Origin: DAOQAU01 sp964640325
GTDB lineage: Bacteria; Cyanobacteriota; Vampirovibrionia; Gastranaerophilales; Gastranaerophilaceae
Assembly: GCA_964640325.1 (NCBI GenBank)
Contig: CAZXID010000001.1
Span: forward strand, 1-64,000
Direction: 5' to 3'
DNA length: 64,000 bases
In this document: positions 17,986-25,743 of the stretch, piece by piece
Numbering within the stretch: the stretch's first letter is position 1
Layout: each line of letters opens with the position of its first letter
Program-made: the position numbers and the translations under genes
Notes under the pieces: generated by a model
The model's database searches: none
What the model was told of the DNA's origin: nothing
The model's input: the letters and a program-made list of their open reading frames with translations, nothing else

Positions 17986-18070
17986 GATGTAAAAGGGTAA
18001 ATTTTAAAATAAAGAAAAAGGTGCTTGGGACGTGCCAGACAGTTCACAGTTCACCGTTCACAGTTCACTG
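17972..18070. repeat. Heptad arrays, GTGAGCA / GTTCACA type
   Basis: GCGGTGA, GCAGTGA (17972-17985) and, inverted, GTTCACA, GTTCACC, GTTCACA, GTTCACT (18042-18069). The period is 7 but the unit differs from the GTAAATA arrays. The first arm contains the stop of the FkbM gene. Confidence 0.8.
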
Positions 18071-18221
18071 ATTTGTAATAATTTCTTTACAAAATGCGAA
18101 GTTTCTTGAACTTATATTAAATTTGGATAATAATTTGAGTATATGTTCTTTACTATTTTTTTTCTTTAAAATAGTATGATAATATATTGTGGTAAGTAGT
18201 AACAAAAAGAGGAATAATATA

Positions 18222-19355
18222 GTGGAAAATTTTGGACCAGATATCTTCGGAAAAAAAGAAGTTTTACAGCAAAAACCGGTAATTAATCCTGCAAGCATCA
18301 AGGTCGTTGGTGTCGGCGGCGGCGGCGGAAATGCCGTTAACCGTATGATAAAAGCAGGGCTTAGCGGAGTAGATTTTTGGCTGATGAACACTGACTTGCA
18401 AGTCTTGTCTTATTCTTCTTGCAAAAATAAACTTCAGTTAGGCGCTAAATTGACAAACGGACTCGGCGCAGGCGGAGAGCCTCAAATTGGTGAAAAAGCG
18501 GCTGAAGAAGCTCAGCAGGAAATAACAGAAGCACTTGAAGGTGCTGATATGGTTTTTGTTACAGCAGGCATGGGCGGCGGAACCGGAACAGGTGCTGCTC
18601 CTATCGTTGCTAAAATAGCAAAAGAACTTGGAATTTTAACAATAGGCGTTGTTACAAAGCCTTTCTCTTTTGAAGGAAAACGCAGATTAAACCAAGCTGA
18701 TCAAGGTTTAGAAAAACTTAGAGAAAGCGTTGACGCACTAATTGTTATTCCTAACGATAAATTGCTTGATGTTGTTGACAGAAGAGTTTCTCTTCAAGAA
18801 TCATTCATCGTGGTTGACGAAGTTCTTCTTCGCGGTGTTCAGGGTATTTCTGATATCATTACAATACCCGGGCTTATCAACGTTGACTTTGCCGATGTTA
18901 AAAGCGTTATGCAGGCTTCAGGCTCTGCTCTTATGGGTATCGGCCGCGGTCAGGGCGAAGGAAGAGCCGTGGATGCTGCAAGAACAGCTATTGACTCTCA
19001 ACTTCTTGAAACATCAATTAACGGTGCAAGCGGTGTGATTGTTAATATTACAGGCGGACCTGATATGACACTTCATGAAGTAACAGATGCTACAAATATA
19101 ATCAATGCAGCTGTTTTGGATGATGCGAAAGTTATTATCGGTGCGGTTGTTGATGACAAGATTCAAGGGGAAATTCAAATCACGGTTATTGCAACAGGCT
19201 TTGAACTGAGAAATCAATCTCCTATGAGTGAAAAAACAGATTCAAAAACTTTGAGTGCAGCTGATTTCTTCTCAGGCGCATTCACTCAAAAAAGACCAGC
19301 GGAGTTCACTCCCGGCTTGGGAAATATTGAAATCCCCGATTTCTTGAAGAAGTAG
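18222..19355 (+). CDS. ftsZ: Cell division GTPase FtsZ
   Basis: Bacterial tubulin that forms the Z ring. 377 aa from a GTG at 18222, preferred because AAAGAGGA lies 9 bp upstream and the protein then starts MENFGPDIFG; an earlier GTG at 18189 lacks this. GTPase features: VGVGGGGGNAVNRMI, the tubulin signature GMGGGTGTGAAPIVA near 105, and the synergy-loop DFADVKSVM. It ends in a short linker and the conserved C-terminal peptide IEIPDFLKK. No ftsA or ftsQ adjoins it, as in cyanobacteria. Confidence 0.97.
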   Translation: MENFGPDIFGKKEVLQQKPVINPASIKVVGVGGGGGNAVNRMIKAGLSGVDFWLMNTDLQVLSYSSCKNKLQLGAKLTNGLGAGGEPQIGEKAAEEAQQEITEALEGADMVFVTAGMGGGTGTGAAPIVAKIAKELGILTIGVVTKPFSFEGKRRLNQADQGLEKLRESVDALIVIPNDKLLDVVDRRVSLQESFIVVDEVLLRGVQGISDIITIPGLINVDFADVKSVMQASGSALMGIGRGQGEGRAVDAARTAIDSQLLETSINGASGVIVNITGGPDMTLHEVTDATNIINAAVLDDAKVIIGAVVDDKIQGEIQITVIATGFELRNQSPMSEKTDSKTLSAADFFSGAFTQKRPAEFTPGLGNIEIPDFLKK

Positions 19356-19400
19356 CAGATTTTCAACAGGGCATAGCCCTTGTGAAATTAAATAAATAAA

Positions 19401-19435
19401 AAAAGGGCTGATTTTCTTTGAAAATCAGCCCTTTT
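19401..19435. terminator. Bidirectional terminator, ftsZ / mtaB
   Basis: AAAAGGGCTGATTTT and its exact complement flank CTTTG, with A- and T-runs on both sides. It separates the convergent ftsZ and methylthiotransferase genes. Confidence 0.92.
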
Positions 19436-19446
19436 TAGTGTTTTTA

Positions 19447-20820
19447 TTATTTTAAAATTAAATGTTCTTTTTCAATTTTGATTTTGTGGATTGAATTTTT
19501 TTCAAAATTGTATTTTTTAGGGTCGAGCAAAACATTTATATAATTTCTTGTCATTCCTTTAAAAAATCCTGTTTTTTTATCCAAATTCTTTTCAATTAAA
19601 ACTTCTTGAATTGTGCCGATGTTTTTTTGCAAAAATTCTTCATGTTTTTGGGCTGAAATTTGTTTGATAATTGAAGCTCTTTTATTTTTGGTTTTCAAAT
19701 CGATCTGATTTTCGAATTCTTCTGCTGCAGTTCCTTTTCGTACAGAATAAGGAAAGGTGTGAATTTGTGTTAGTTTTGATTTTTTAAGGTTTTCGACAGT
19801 GATTTCAAAATCTTCTTGGCTTTCACCTGCAAAGCCTGCAATAATGTCGCTTCCGATAAAAGGAGTGTCAAAAGTTTGATTTATTTTTTCAATTAATTCA
19901 AGGGTTTGATTAACCGTATAATGCCTGTTCATTGACTTTAGTGTTTTATCACACATGGATTGAATTGAAAGGTGAAAATGCGGGCAGAATTTTTGAGAAT
20001 TTTTTAAAAATTTAAGCATTTCATCGTTAATTTCCAAAGGATTTAAAGAGCCTAAACGAAAACGTTTAATGTTGGTTTTTTCTTCAATGTTTTGAAGTAA
20101 ATAAAGAAGATTTTTATTTTTATCAATTGCTCCTGTGGAGTTTGTGCAACAAACTCTTACGTCGCTATCGTTAAGTTCGCCCTGTCCGGCTTGCATACCG
20201 CAAGCCGATACCGGCTCACTTCGGCTGCCGCATTCCCATTGCCCTATATGAATTCCGGTCAGCATTATTTCTTTGAACTCTGCTTTTTCATAAATTTTTA
20301 TCTGTTCAAGAATAAAATCCAAGTCTGCACTTCTGTTTTTGCCTCTGGCAAAGGGTATAATGCAGTAAGAGCAGCGATTGTCGCAGCCATCTTGAATTTT
20401 TAGACTTGCTCTTGTTTTTGTCGTGTCATTTAGTAAAATTTTATGAAAATCTTTTAGTTCAAAAATGTTTTTAACGGAAAAAGAATTTTTGGAGTTCAAA
20501 ATTTCTGCCAGCTCCAACTTTTCATCATTTCCCACAACAAAATCGATAAAGGGATCTTGAAGAAGATTTTCTTTTTCAATCTGAGCAATACAGCCTGTCA
20601 AAACCGTTTTTATATTAGGATTTCCCCTTTTGACTTTTTGCAAGATATTGAAAGCTTCATTATCGCTTTTGTGTGTGACAGTGCATGAATTCAGTATAAA
20701 AAAAGCAGCTTTTTCTAAGGAGGTTTTTTCCCAGTTATTTTTAATCAAATTTTGTTCTATTAAGAACCCCTCCAGTTGGTTAGATTTACACCCCATTGAT
20801 TTTAGGTTAAAAGTCTTCAT
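19447..20820 (-). CDS. mtaB: MtaB-type tRNA methylthiotransferase with insertion
   Basis: Radical SAM enzyme that adds methylthio to N6-threonylcarbamoyladenosine in tRNA. 457 aa from the ATG at 20820 (MKTFNLKSMGCKSNQLEG); a start 22 codons earlier would add an odd hydrophobic leader. The N-terminal [4Fe-4S] cysteines lie in SMGCKSN, NSCTVTH and LTGCIAQ; the radical SAM triad is CDNRCSYC near 150. A GC-rich insert of about 32-37 residues, rich in Cys, Ser and Gly, interrupts the fold after TGIHIGQW. There is no Shine-Dalgarno; TTTACA-N16-TAAAGT ends 7 nt before the ATG, so the mRNA may be leaderless. Confidence 0.88.
   Translation of the reverse strand: MKTFNLKSMGCKSNQLEGFLIEQNLIKNNWEKTSLEKAAFFILNSCTVTHKSDNEAFNILQKVKRGNPNIKTVLTGCIAQIEKENLLQDPFIDFVVGNDEKLELAEILNSKNSFSVKNIFELKDFHKILLNDTTKTRASLKIQDGCDNRCSYCIIPFARGKNRSADLDFILEQIKIYEKAEFKEIMLTGIHIGQWECGSRSEPVSACGMQAGQGELNDSDVRVCCTNSTGAIDKNKNLLYLLQNIEEKTNIKRFRLGSLNPLEINDEMLKFLKNSQKFCPHFHLSIQSMCDKTLKSMNRHYTVNQTLELIEKINQTFDTPFIGSDIIAGFAGESQEDFEITVENLKKSKLTQIHTFPYSVRKGTAAEEFENQIDLKTKNKRASIIKQISAQKHEEFLQKNIGTIQEVLIEKNLDKKTGFFKGMTRNYINVLLDPKKYNFEKNSIHKIKIEKEHLILK
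20125..20240. repeat. GC-rich palindromic insert inside mtaB
   Basis: About 110 bp, well over 50% GC by eye against an AT-rich gene. It contains GAGTTTGT-GCA-ACAAACTC and CCGGCTTGC...GCAAGCCG palindromes. It keeps the reading frame. It resembles the way Rickettsia palindromic elements lodge inside genes. Confidence 0.55.
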
Positions 20821-20891
20821 GATTAAGACTTTAGCAGAAAAAAAATATATGTAAAGAATTATGACAACAAAAAAATCAACTAGCAAATTTA

Positions 20892-20920
20892 TTTACTTTT
20901 GGGGTTTATAGTGTTATAAT
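20892..20920 (+). promoter_or_regulatory. Promoter of the membrane-protein gene at 20951
   Basis: TTTACT at 20892-20897 and TATAAT at 20915-20920 with a 17-bp spacer, 30 bp before the start codon. Confidence 0.6.
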
Positions 20921-20950
20921 GATGTAGATTTTTTAATTTGGAGTGTGTCG

Positions 20951-21862
20951 ATGCAAGTACAAAGCGTAAATAGCAATATTAACAGGGTAAAATTCGGTTC
21001 AGAAGATCAGCTTGAAAAGGCTGTGGCTCTTGTAAACATGGATGATGTCCAAATAAGGCAGATGTCCTTATTAAAAACTAAGCAAGAACAAGGAAAACAA
21101 AAAAATTATTTAAAATCACTTTGGTTCGCCTTTCCTTTGGCAGCTACCGTGTCAAGTTTCATCTTGAAAAATGAAGGATATGTAAAAACAGCCATAATGG
21201 ATTCTAAGAAAAATATTCTTTCTGTTGCGGAAAAACCGTTAACCGGTAAATTTTCTTCTAAACTCTCTGCTGCAGGGAATACGGCTATGTTCTGGGGCGG
21301 CGTTTTGCTGGTTTCAGGCATTTATAATTCCGTTAAGAAAGCAATTGTTTCAAAATCAGAAAAAATGCAAAATTTTGAGAGAAATCATCCGTTTGCATCT
21401 TTAGTGGCAGATATAGGGCTTTTCCTCGGGACTTTGTCTTTAGCAAAAAAAGGTGCCGATAAAGTCGCAAATAAAATTATAGCTAAGTCTCCTGAATTTG
21501 TAAAAGGGCTCAATAAGAATATTGCTAATGCCAAAAATTGGCTTGATACAACAAAAATAAATACAAAAGTGTTGCCAAAATTTTCAGAATATTTTGCAAA
21601 GTTAAGTAAAAAGGCTCCTTTTGTGGCGGAGTTGGGAGTGGCAGCAGTTTCCGTGGCACCGATTATTGTATTGGTTAACAGTTTGCTCAAAGCTTCAAAG
21701 CAAAATCGTGATTTTAATAATAGTTTTTGGAATAACTACAGAACTTTTAAAGAAGAACAATTTCAAATAGCAAAACATACGACCAATGTTTTGAGTACAA
21801 GAAACGATATTCTAAAAAAAGATTCTCCTGTTGGTGATGAAGTAGAAGAATTTATAAAATAA
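20951..21862 (+). CDS. Unrecognised multi-span membrane protein with V-K-F-G tag
   Basis: 303 aa from the ATG at 20951 (TTGGAG 8 bp upstream). No known family. The first 20 residues, MQVQSVNSNINRVKFGS, resemble the start of the lipoprotein at 57716 (a short polar segment ending V-[KN]-F). Hydrophobic stretches at about 57-73 (FAFPLAATVSSFIL), 108-123 (FWGGVLLVSGIY), 148-166 and 237-255 (VAAVSVAPIIVLVNSLL) suggest up to four membrane spans; the rest is Lys-rich and helical. It has its own promoter and terminator, so it is monocistronic. Confidence 0.6.
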   Translation: MQVQSVNSNINRVKFGSEDQLEKAVALVNMDDVQIRQMSLLKTKQEQGKQKNYLKSLWFAFPLAATVSSFILKNEGYVKTAIMDSKKNILSVAEKPLTGKFSSKLSAAGNTAMFWGGVLLVSGIYNSVKKAIVSKSEKMQNFERNHPFASLVADIGLFLGTLSLAKKGADKVANKIIAKSPEFVKGLNKNIANAKNWLDTTKINTKVLPKFSEYFAKLSKKAPFVAELGVAAVSVAPIIVLVNSLLKASKQNRDFNNSFWNNYRTFKEEQFQIAKHTTNVLSTRNDILKKDSPVGDEVEEFIK

Positions 21863-21894
21863 AATTTGACAATCAGGTTTGTTTTTAATAGTAT

Positions 21895-21928
21895 AAACAG
21901 GAAAGCGTAAGTTAATGTTTTCCTGTTT
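21895..21928 (+). terminator. Terminator after the membrane-protein gene
   Basis: AAACAGGAAA (21895-21904) pairs exactly with TTTCCTGTTT (21919-21928), followed by T. A TTGACA at 21866-21871 with TAGTAT 17 bp downstream may instead begin a transcript toward the tRNA region. Confidence 0.65.
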
Positions 21929-21943
21929 TAGTATAAATAGCAT

Positions 21944-22217
21944 GGGCGTTTAGCTCAGTTGCCCGGCGAGGTTTACCTCGCGAAGTTAGATAAAGCTTCC
22001 TAAGAAGCGCTCTATCAACTGGGGGTAAATGATAGAAATATTTACAAGATAAAACGATTAATGATAATTGAATATAGTGCGGGCGTTTAGCTCAGTTGCC
22101 CAGCGAGGTTTACCTCGCGAAGTTAGATAAAGCTTCCTAAGAAGCGCTCTACCAACTGGGGGTAAATGATAGAAATATTTACAAGATAAAACGATTAATG
22201 ATAATTGAATATAGTGC
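21944..22217 (+). repeat. Two tandem 137-bp tRNA-Val-derived units
   Basis: The units at 21944-22080 and 22081-22217 differ at two visible positions. Each begins with the first 18 nt of the downstream tRNA-Val (GGGCGTTTAGCTCAGTTG). Next comes a perfect hairpin (GCGAGGT-TT-ACCTCGC; 22103-22118 in unit 2). Then comes an inverted copy of the tRNA D-arm to anticodon-arm segment (21996-22021 and 22133-22158, ending CTCTACCAACTG), and finally an AT-rich tail of about 60 bp. The third repeat of the 18-nt head is the start of the intact tRNA. Confidence 0.9.
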
Positions 22218-22290
22218 GGGCGTTTAGCTCAGTTGGTAGAGCGCTTCCCTTACAAGGAAGATGTCGGGAGTTCGAGCCTCTCAACGCCCA
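22218..22290 (+). tRNA. tRNA-Val (anticodon TAC)
   Basis: 73 nt, normal cloverleaf. Acceptor GGGCGTT pairs with AACGCCC; D arm GCTC...GAGC; anticodon arm CTTCC-CTTACAA-GGAAG, giving anticodon TAC; T arm CGGGAGTTCGAGCCTC; discriminator A. CCA is not encoded at this 3' end. The 5' 18 nt are also the head of each upstream 137-bp unit, and the last 12 nt recur at 22413-22424. Confidence 0.95.
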
Positions 22291-22299
22291 AATTAAAAA

Positions 22300-22322
22300 T
22301 CACTCTTAGGAGTGACTTTTTT
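22300..22322 (+). terminator. Terminator close to tRNA-Val
   Basis: TCACTC-TTAG-GAGTGA followed by CTTTTTT. Confidence 0.85.
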
Positions 22323-22412
22323 GTGCGAATGAGAGGCTCCGAGTACTCCGCTTCGCTTCGCTCAGCTTTGTATAGCGAACTGCAAGGCTCATTCTTAGCC
22401 TGCAACCTGCTA

Positions 22413-22428
22413 TCTCAACGCCCACCAC
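22413..22428 (+). repeat. Displaced tRNA-Val 3' end with CCA
   Basis: TCTCAACGCCCA repeats the last 12 nt of the tRNA 134 bp downstream and is followed by CC, so the copy reads ...GCCCACC and then AC. The sequence between the two copies (22291-22412) is GC-rich in part and contains GAATGAG/CTCATTC. Confidence 0.7.
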
Positions 22429-22435
22429 TATATAG

Positions 22436-22458
22436 AGAGGGTTTTAGCCCTCTTTTTT
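22436..22458 (+). terminator. Second terminator downstream of tRNA-Val
   Basis: AGAGGG-TTTTAG-CCCTCT followed by TTTTT. It comes just after the displaced tRNA 3' end and could be the original tRNA terminator. Confidence 0.85.
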
Positions 22459-22510
22459 AATGTTTTATTTTTTTATCAGATATTTTTATGTTATTTCCCG
22501 AGGTTTATTT

Positions 22511-22516
22511 TATAAT
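22511..22516 (+). promoter_or_regulatory. -10 box 7 nt before a start codon
   Basis: Consensus TATAAT at 22511-22516; the ATG follows at 22524 with no Shine-Dalgarno, so the transcript would be leaderless. No clear -35 is seen. Confidence 0.5.
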
Positions 22517-22523
22517 ATTACTT

Positions 22524-23120
22524 ATGAAAGAGTATTTAAATATAAAAATGTCAGAAGCATCTGAAAATTGTTTTGGGGAAGTTTATCAAGACATGATTCT
22601 TCAATTTTGTCAAAATGAATTAAAACCAAAAGAGCATTTTGAGAATGTTTTGCAGAATCCGAATTATAAATTATTTATTTTTGAAGCGGATAATGAAAAA
22701 ATCGGTTATTTATTTTGTTATGTTAATGATTATTTATGGGCAGATTATTTTGCAATTTATAGAAATTATCAATCAAGAGGGTATGGCTCAAAAATTTTAA
22801 GTAAAGTTTTTGAAGAGTACAAAAATTTAAAAGGATGCTTTTTTGAAGTTGAACAGGTTAGGCAGGAAGATTTAAAAACAAAAAAGAGACAGGATTTTTA
22901 TAAAAAAATAGGCTGTAAAAAATTAGATTTTGAATATTATTTTCCAAATGACTTTATCGACTTACCGATGGATTTGTTTTATTTTTGTTTGGCAGAAAAA
23001 AATATTCCTTCGAAATCAGAAATTTTTTCTTTTTTAAAAAAAATTTTTTATTTTTTGCACAAAGATGTTCAAAAAAAAGATAAAATATTAAAAATGATTG
23101 AAAAAGGGAGTAAAATATGA
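22524..23120 (+). CDS. GNAT family N-acetyltransferase
   Basis: 198 aa from the ATG at 22524 (MKEYLNIKMSEASE). The acetyl-CoA loop lies in FAIYRNYQSRGYGSKIL near residues 73-89 (Q-S-R-G-Y-G), and QDFYKKIGCKKLDFEYYF near 120 is the usual C-terminal 'YEKxGF' region. The C-terminal 40 residues are Lys/Phe-rich. The stop overlaps the start of yjbQ by 4 bp. The acceptor substrate is unknown. Confidence 0.8.
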   Translation: MKEYLNIKMSEASENCFGEVYQDMILQFCQNELKPKEHFENVLQNPNYKLFIFEADNEKIGYLFCYVNDYLWADYFAIYRNYQSRGYGSKILSKVFEEYKNLKGCFFEVEQVRQEDLKTKKRQDFYKKIGCKKLDFEYYFPNDFIDLPMDLFYFCLAEKNIPSKSEIFSFLKKIFYFLHKDVQKKDKILKMIEKGSKI

Positions 23121-23530
23121 AATTTAAAACCGAATATCTTTGGTTTAACACCCAAAAACACAGACAATACATAAACATAACCGATGAGGTTCAAGAAATT
23201 GTTGATCAGAGCGGGGTGCAAGAAGGCATGGTGCTTGTGTCTGCAATGCATATAACCGCAGGTATTTACGTAAATGATGCCGAAAGCGGCTTGATTTCTG
23301 ATATTGACAAGTGGCTTGAGGAAATTGCACCTTTCAACATAAATTACAATCATCATCGCACAGGCGAAACCAACGGTGATAGCCACCTTAAAAGTCTTTT
23401 AATAGGGCATGAAGTAATTGTTCCTATCACAAAGGGCCAACTTGATTTCGGGCCATGGCAGCAGATTTATTATGCCGAATTCGACGGTCAGAGGCGCAAA
23501 AGAGTTATCGTAAAAGTAATGGGCGAGTAA
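23117..23530 (+). CDS. yjbQ: YjbQ family protein (UPF0047)
   Basis: 137 aa, full length for the family. It has the conserved ending HHRTGETNGDSHLKSLLIG and TKGQLDFGPWQQIYYAEFDG, with His and Asp/Glu clusters forming the known active-site cavity. Members have weak thiamine-phosphate synthase activity, and the true role is unsettled. It overlaps the upstream GNAT gene by 4 bp (ATGA), so the two are co-translated. Confidence 0.93.
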   Translation: MKFKTEYLWFNTQKHRQYINITDEVQEIVDQSGVQEGMVLVSAMHITAGIYVNDAESGLISDIDKWLEEIAPFNINYNHHRTGETNGDSHLKSLLIGHEVIVPITKGQLDFGPWQQIYYAEFDGQRRKRVIVKVMGE

Positions 23531-23602
23531 AGAGGCTGCGGAAAAGCTTTTGCAAATTTTAGACAAAATTTTTAAATTAAGGTATAATATTTTAGAGGGC
23601 TT

Positions 23603-24283
23603 ATGAAAAAGATTTTAATACTGTTGGTTATAATTTCAATTACACTTCCGGTTTTTGCCGAAGGTGCAAAGAAAACACGTCTTGACAAGTGTTTTGAGAT
23701 AAGCAAGCAGGCTGAAGCAAGAAAAGACAATGAGCTTTTTAAAGATTATGCTATGTGCGTTTATCGAACAAATAAAAATGGAATTGTTCCAAAAGACGAG
23801 ATAAAAGTTTTAAACAATCAGTCTTTGGGGTTAATTATAAAATATTACACAACAAGATATTCTCAGACAAAAAATAAAAAAGATTTTGAAAAAGCCCAAA
23901 AATATGCATTTGCAGCACTGAAAAACAGAACAAACGACCCTGAAACTATTTACAACATAATTCTTTTGTTTTCACTTGCATTGGATGAAGAAAATATGCT
24001 TTTGACTTATGATTATTGGCAAAAAATAAATCCTGTGGATGCGGCAAAAATAAATCAGGAATTTGCACAAAATATTTCAAAAGTAAGAGAAACAAAATCT
24101 CTTTTGAAGCATAACAGAGATTATTATATGAAAAAGCGAATAGGCACAATTCTTTATAGTGTCGGCTATGACATGCCTTCTTATGCTATTGAGGCAGGAG
24201 ATTACCATAAAAAAGACGTCCCGTCCTGTATTTATTCAATAGAAAATCTTCAATATAATATGGATTATCAATCAAGCTTTTGA
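23603..24283 (+). CDS. Secreted helical-repeat protein, function unknown
   Basis: 226 aa with a signal peptide (MKKILILLVIISITLPVFAEG). The mature part is all-helical and TPR-like in spacing (LDKCFEISKQAEARKDNELF; KDFEKAQKYAFAALKNRTND). No family recognised. A -10 box TATAAT at 23583-23588 and AGAGGG precede the ATG, so it has its own promoter. The 3' end overlaps the convergent yebC gene by 16 bp. Confidence 0.65.
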   Translation: MKKILILLVIISITLPVFAEGAKKTRLDKCFEISKQAEARKDNELFKDYAMCVYRTNKNGIVPKDEIKVLNNQSLGLIIKYYTTRYSQTKNKKDFEKAQKYAFAALKNRTNDPETIYNIILLFSLALDEENMLLTYDYWQKINPVDAAKINQEFAQNISKVRETKSLLKHNRDYYMKKRIGTILYSVGYDMPSYAIEAGDYHKKDVPSCIYSIENLQYNMDYQSSF

Positions 24284-25014
24284 AGAATATCATCTGCTAT
24301 ATCAAAGTTTGAATAAACATTTTGAACATCGTCGTGTTCTTCGATTCGCTCTAAAAGTTTTAAAATTTGGATTGCTGTTTTTTCATCCGTAATATCTACG
24401 CTATTTTGGGGCAATCTGGTCAATTCGGCATTTATATTCTTAAATCCCGATTTTTCAAGCCCTTCAACGACACTTTGAAAATTTTCGATAGAAGTTATGA
24501 CTTTATAATTTTCATCCTCTTCAATTATATCATCCGCACCTAGTTCTGCTGCTGCATCAAATAATTTTTCAAAATCTTGTGACTTAGAAAATGAAACAAT
24601 GCCAACCGGTTTAAATATCCAACCTACACAACCGTTTTCGCCAAGATTTCCGCTAAATTTTGTGAAATAACTTCTTATATCGCCTGCCGTTCTATTGCGG
24701 TTGTCAGTCAGGGCTTCAATAAAAACAGCAACTCCGCCTGCTGCGTACCCTTCATAGGTTAATTCTTCAAAACTTTCTCCGCTTCCAAGCCCTGCGCCTT
24801 TTTCTATTGCGCGTTTGATATTATCAGCCGGAAGCCCCGCTGATTTTGCCCTTTCAATTGCTGTTCTTAAGCGAAAATTTGCGGTAGAGTCTGCCCCGCC
24901 AAGTCTTGCCGATACCATTAATTCTCTTGAATATTTCTGAAAAACAACGGCTCTGGCAGAATCCACTTTTGCCTTTTTACGTTTTATTGTTGCCCACTTT
25001 GAATGTCCAGACAT
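24268..25014 (-). CDS. yebC: YebC/PmpR family protein
   Basis: 248 aa, the standard length. It begins MSGHSKWATIKRKKAKVDSARA and has NIKRAIEKGAG near 82, YEGYAAGGVAVFIEALTDNRNR near 105-126 and GCVGWIFKP. Members act as DNA-binding regulators or, as shown for some bacterial members and mitochondrial TACO1, help ribosomes through difficult proline stretches. A gene encoding about 26 Ala-Pro pairs lies at 52332-53348, which makes the ribosome role worth noting. Confidence 0.95.
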   Translation of the reverse strand: MSGHSKWATIKRKKAKVDSARAVVFQKYSRELMVSARLGGADSTANFRLRTAIERAKSAGLPADNIKRAIEKGAGLGSGESFEELTYEGYAAGGVAVFIEALTDNRNRTAGDIRSYFTKFSGNLGENGCVGWIFKPVGIVSFSKSQDFEKLFDAAAELGADDIIEEDENYKVITSIENFQSVVEGLEKSGFKNINAELTRLPQNSVDITDEKTAIQILKLLERIEEHDDVQNVYSNFDIADDILQKLD

Positions 25015-25025
25015 GAAAATTTACC

Positions 25026-25412
25026 TTAATTTGGATTTTCTTCTTCTTCTTCTTCTTCTTCTTTAATTTTGGCAACGACCATTTTTGCCATTTCTTTTGC
25101 GATAATGTTTTGAGTTTTTTCGGGGCAATTTTGAAGCATGCTCATGGCGGTTTTGACAGTTGAATCAATATCATACCAGCGAGAACTTCTTTCTTCTTCG
25201 ACCCCTGCCTCCACTGCAGAGATAATATCTTCAACCGCCTCATATTCGGATTCTTCAATGTTGTGCTCAATAATTATTTTGATTAAATTTAAAGCAATTT
25301 TAATTTGTGCTTCGTCGCCTGAATTTTCCAACGTTTTCATAGCCGAAGACAAGACGGGATCCTTATCGTACCAGCGTCTGAAATTTGGGCTGTATTCTTC
25401 TTTCATCTTCAT
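25026..25412 (-). CDS. Unrecognised acidic protein with internal duplication
   Basis: 128 aa, no known family. Two similar halves are visible: RRWYDKDPVLSSAMKTLEN (from about residue 12) and SRWYDIDSTVKTAMSMLQN (from about 77), each followed by an amphipathic helix. The C-terminus is a run of glutamates (EEEEEEEENPN) encoded by a (TTC)n tract at 25038-25061. It lies 11 bp upstream of yebC on the same strand, so the two are probably co-transcribed. Confidence 0.6.
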   Translation of the reverse strand: MKMKEEYSPNFRRWYDKDPVLSSAMKTLENSGDEAQIKIALNLIKIIIEHNIEESEYEAVEDIISAVEAGVEEERSSRWYDIDSTVKTAMSMLQNCPEKTQNIIAKEMAKMVVAKIKEEEEEEEENPN

Positions 25413-25440
25413 CTCCTTTTTATAAACACTAAATCTTTAA

Positions 25441-25743
25441 TTAACCGTTTTTAAAAGTAACTCCTTTGATGCCTTTAGGATATTCCCAATCTATATTTTT
25501 GCTCGGGCATACAATTCTGCACGCACCGCATTCAAGACAATTTTCATGCCCGATTAAGAGTTTTTTATTTTCTTCATCCCATTCGTAAACATGCGCAGGG
25601 CAAATGTATGTGCAAACTTTCGAAGTACACAACAGACAAATTTTATTGTCTGCCTTAAGATGAGTTTCTTCGTCAGGTACATATTTTACCTTAAAAAGTT
25701 TATCATCTATTGTGGGTTTTGATTTTTCTTTATTTTCGTCCAT
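25441..25743 (-). CDS. fixX: FixX-like ferredoxin
   Basis: 100 aa ferredoxin-like partner of FixC/ETF-quinone oxidoreductase. It has CLLCTSKVCTYICPAHVYEW (residues 33-52) and the [4Fe-4S] motif CLECGACRIVCPSKNIDWEYP near 68. It overlaps the fixC stop by one base, so the two form an operon. It passes electrons between FixC flavin and quinone or ferredoxin in known systems. Confidence 0.92.
   Translation of the reverse strand: MDENKEKSKPTIDDKLFKVKYVPDEETHLKADNKICLLCTSKVCTYICPAHVYEWDEENKKLLIGHENCLECGACRIVCPSKNIDWEYPKGIKGVTFKNG

Noticed and set aside
21944..22290. The tandem 137-bp units looked at first like a small CRISPR array.
   Set aside because: The repeat is 137 bp without unique spacers, is made of tRNA sequence, and no cas gene is nearby.
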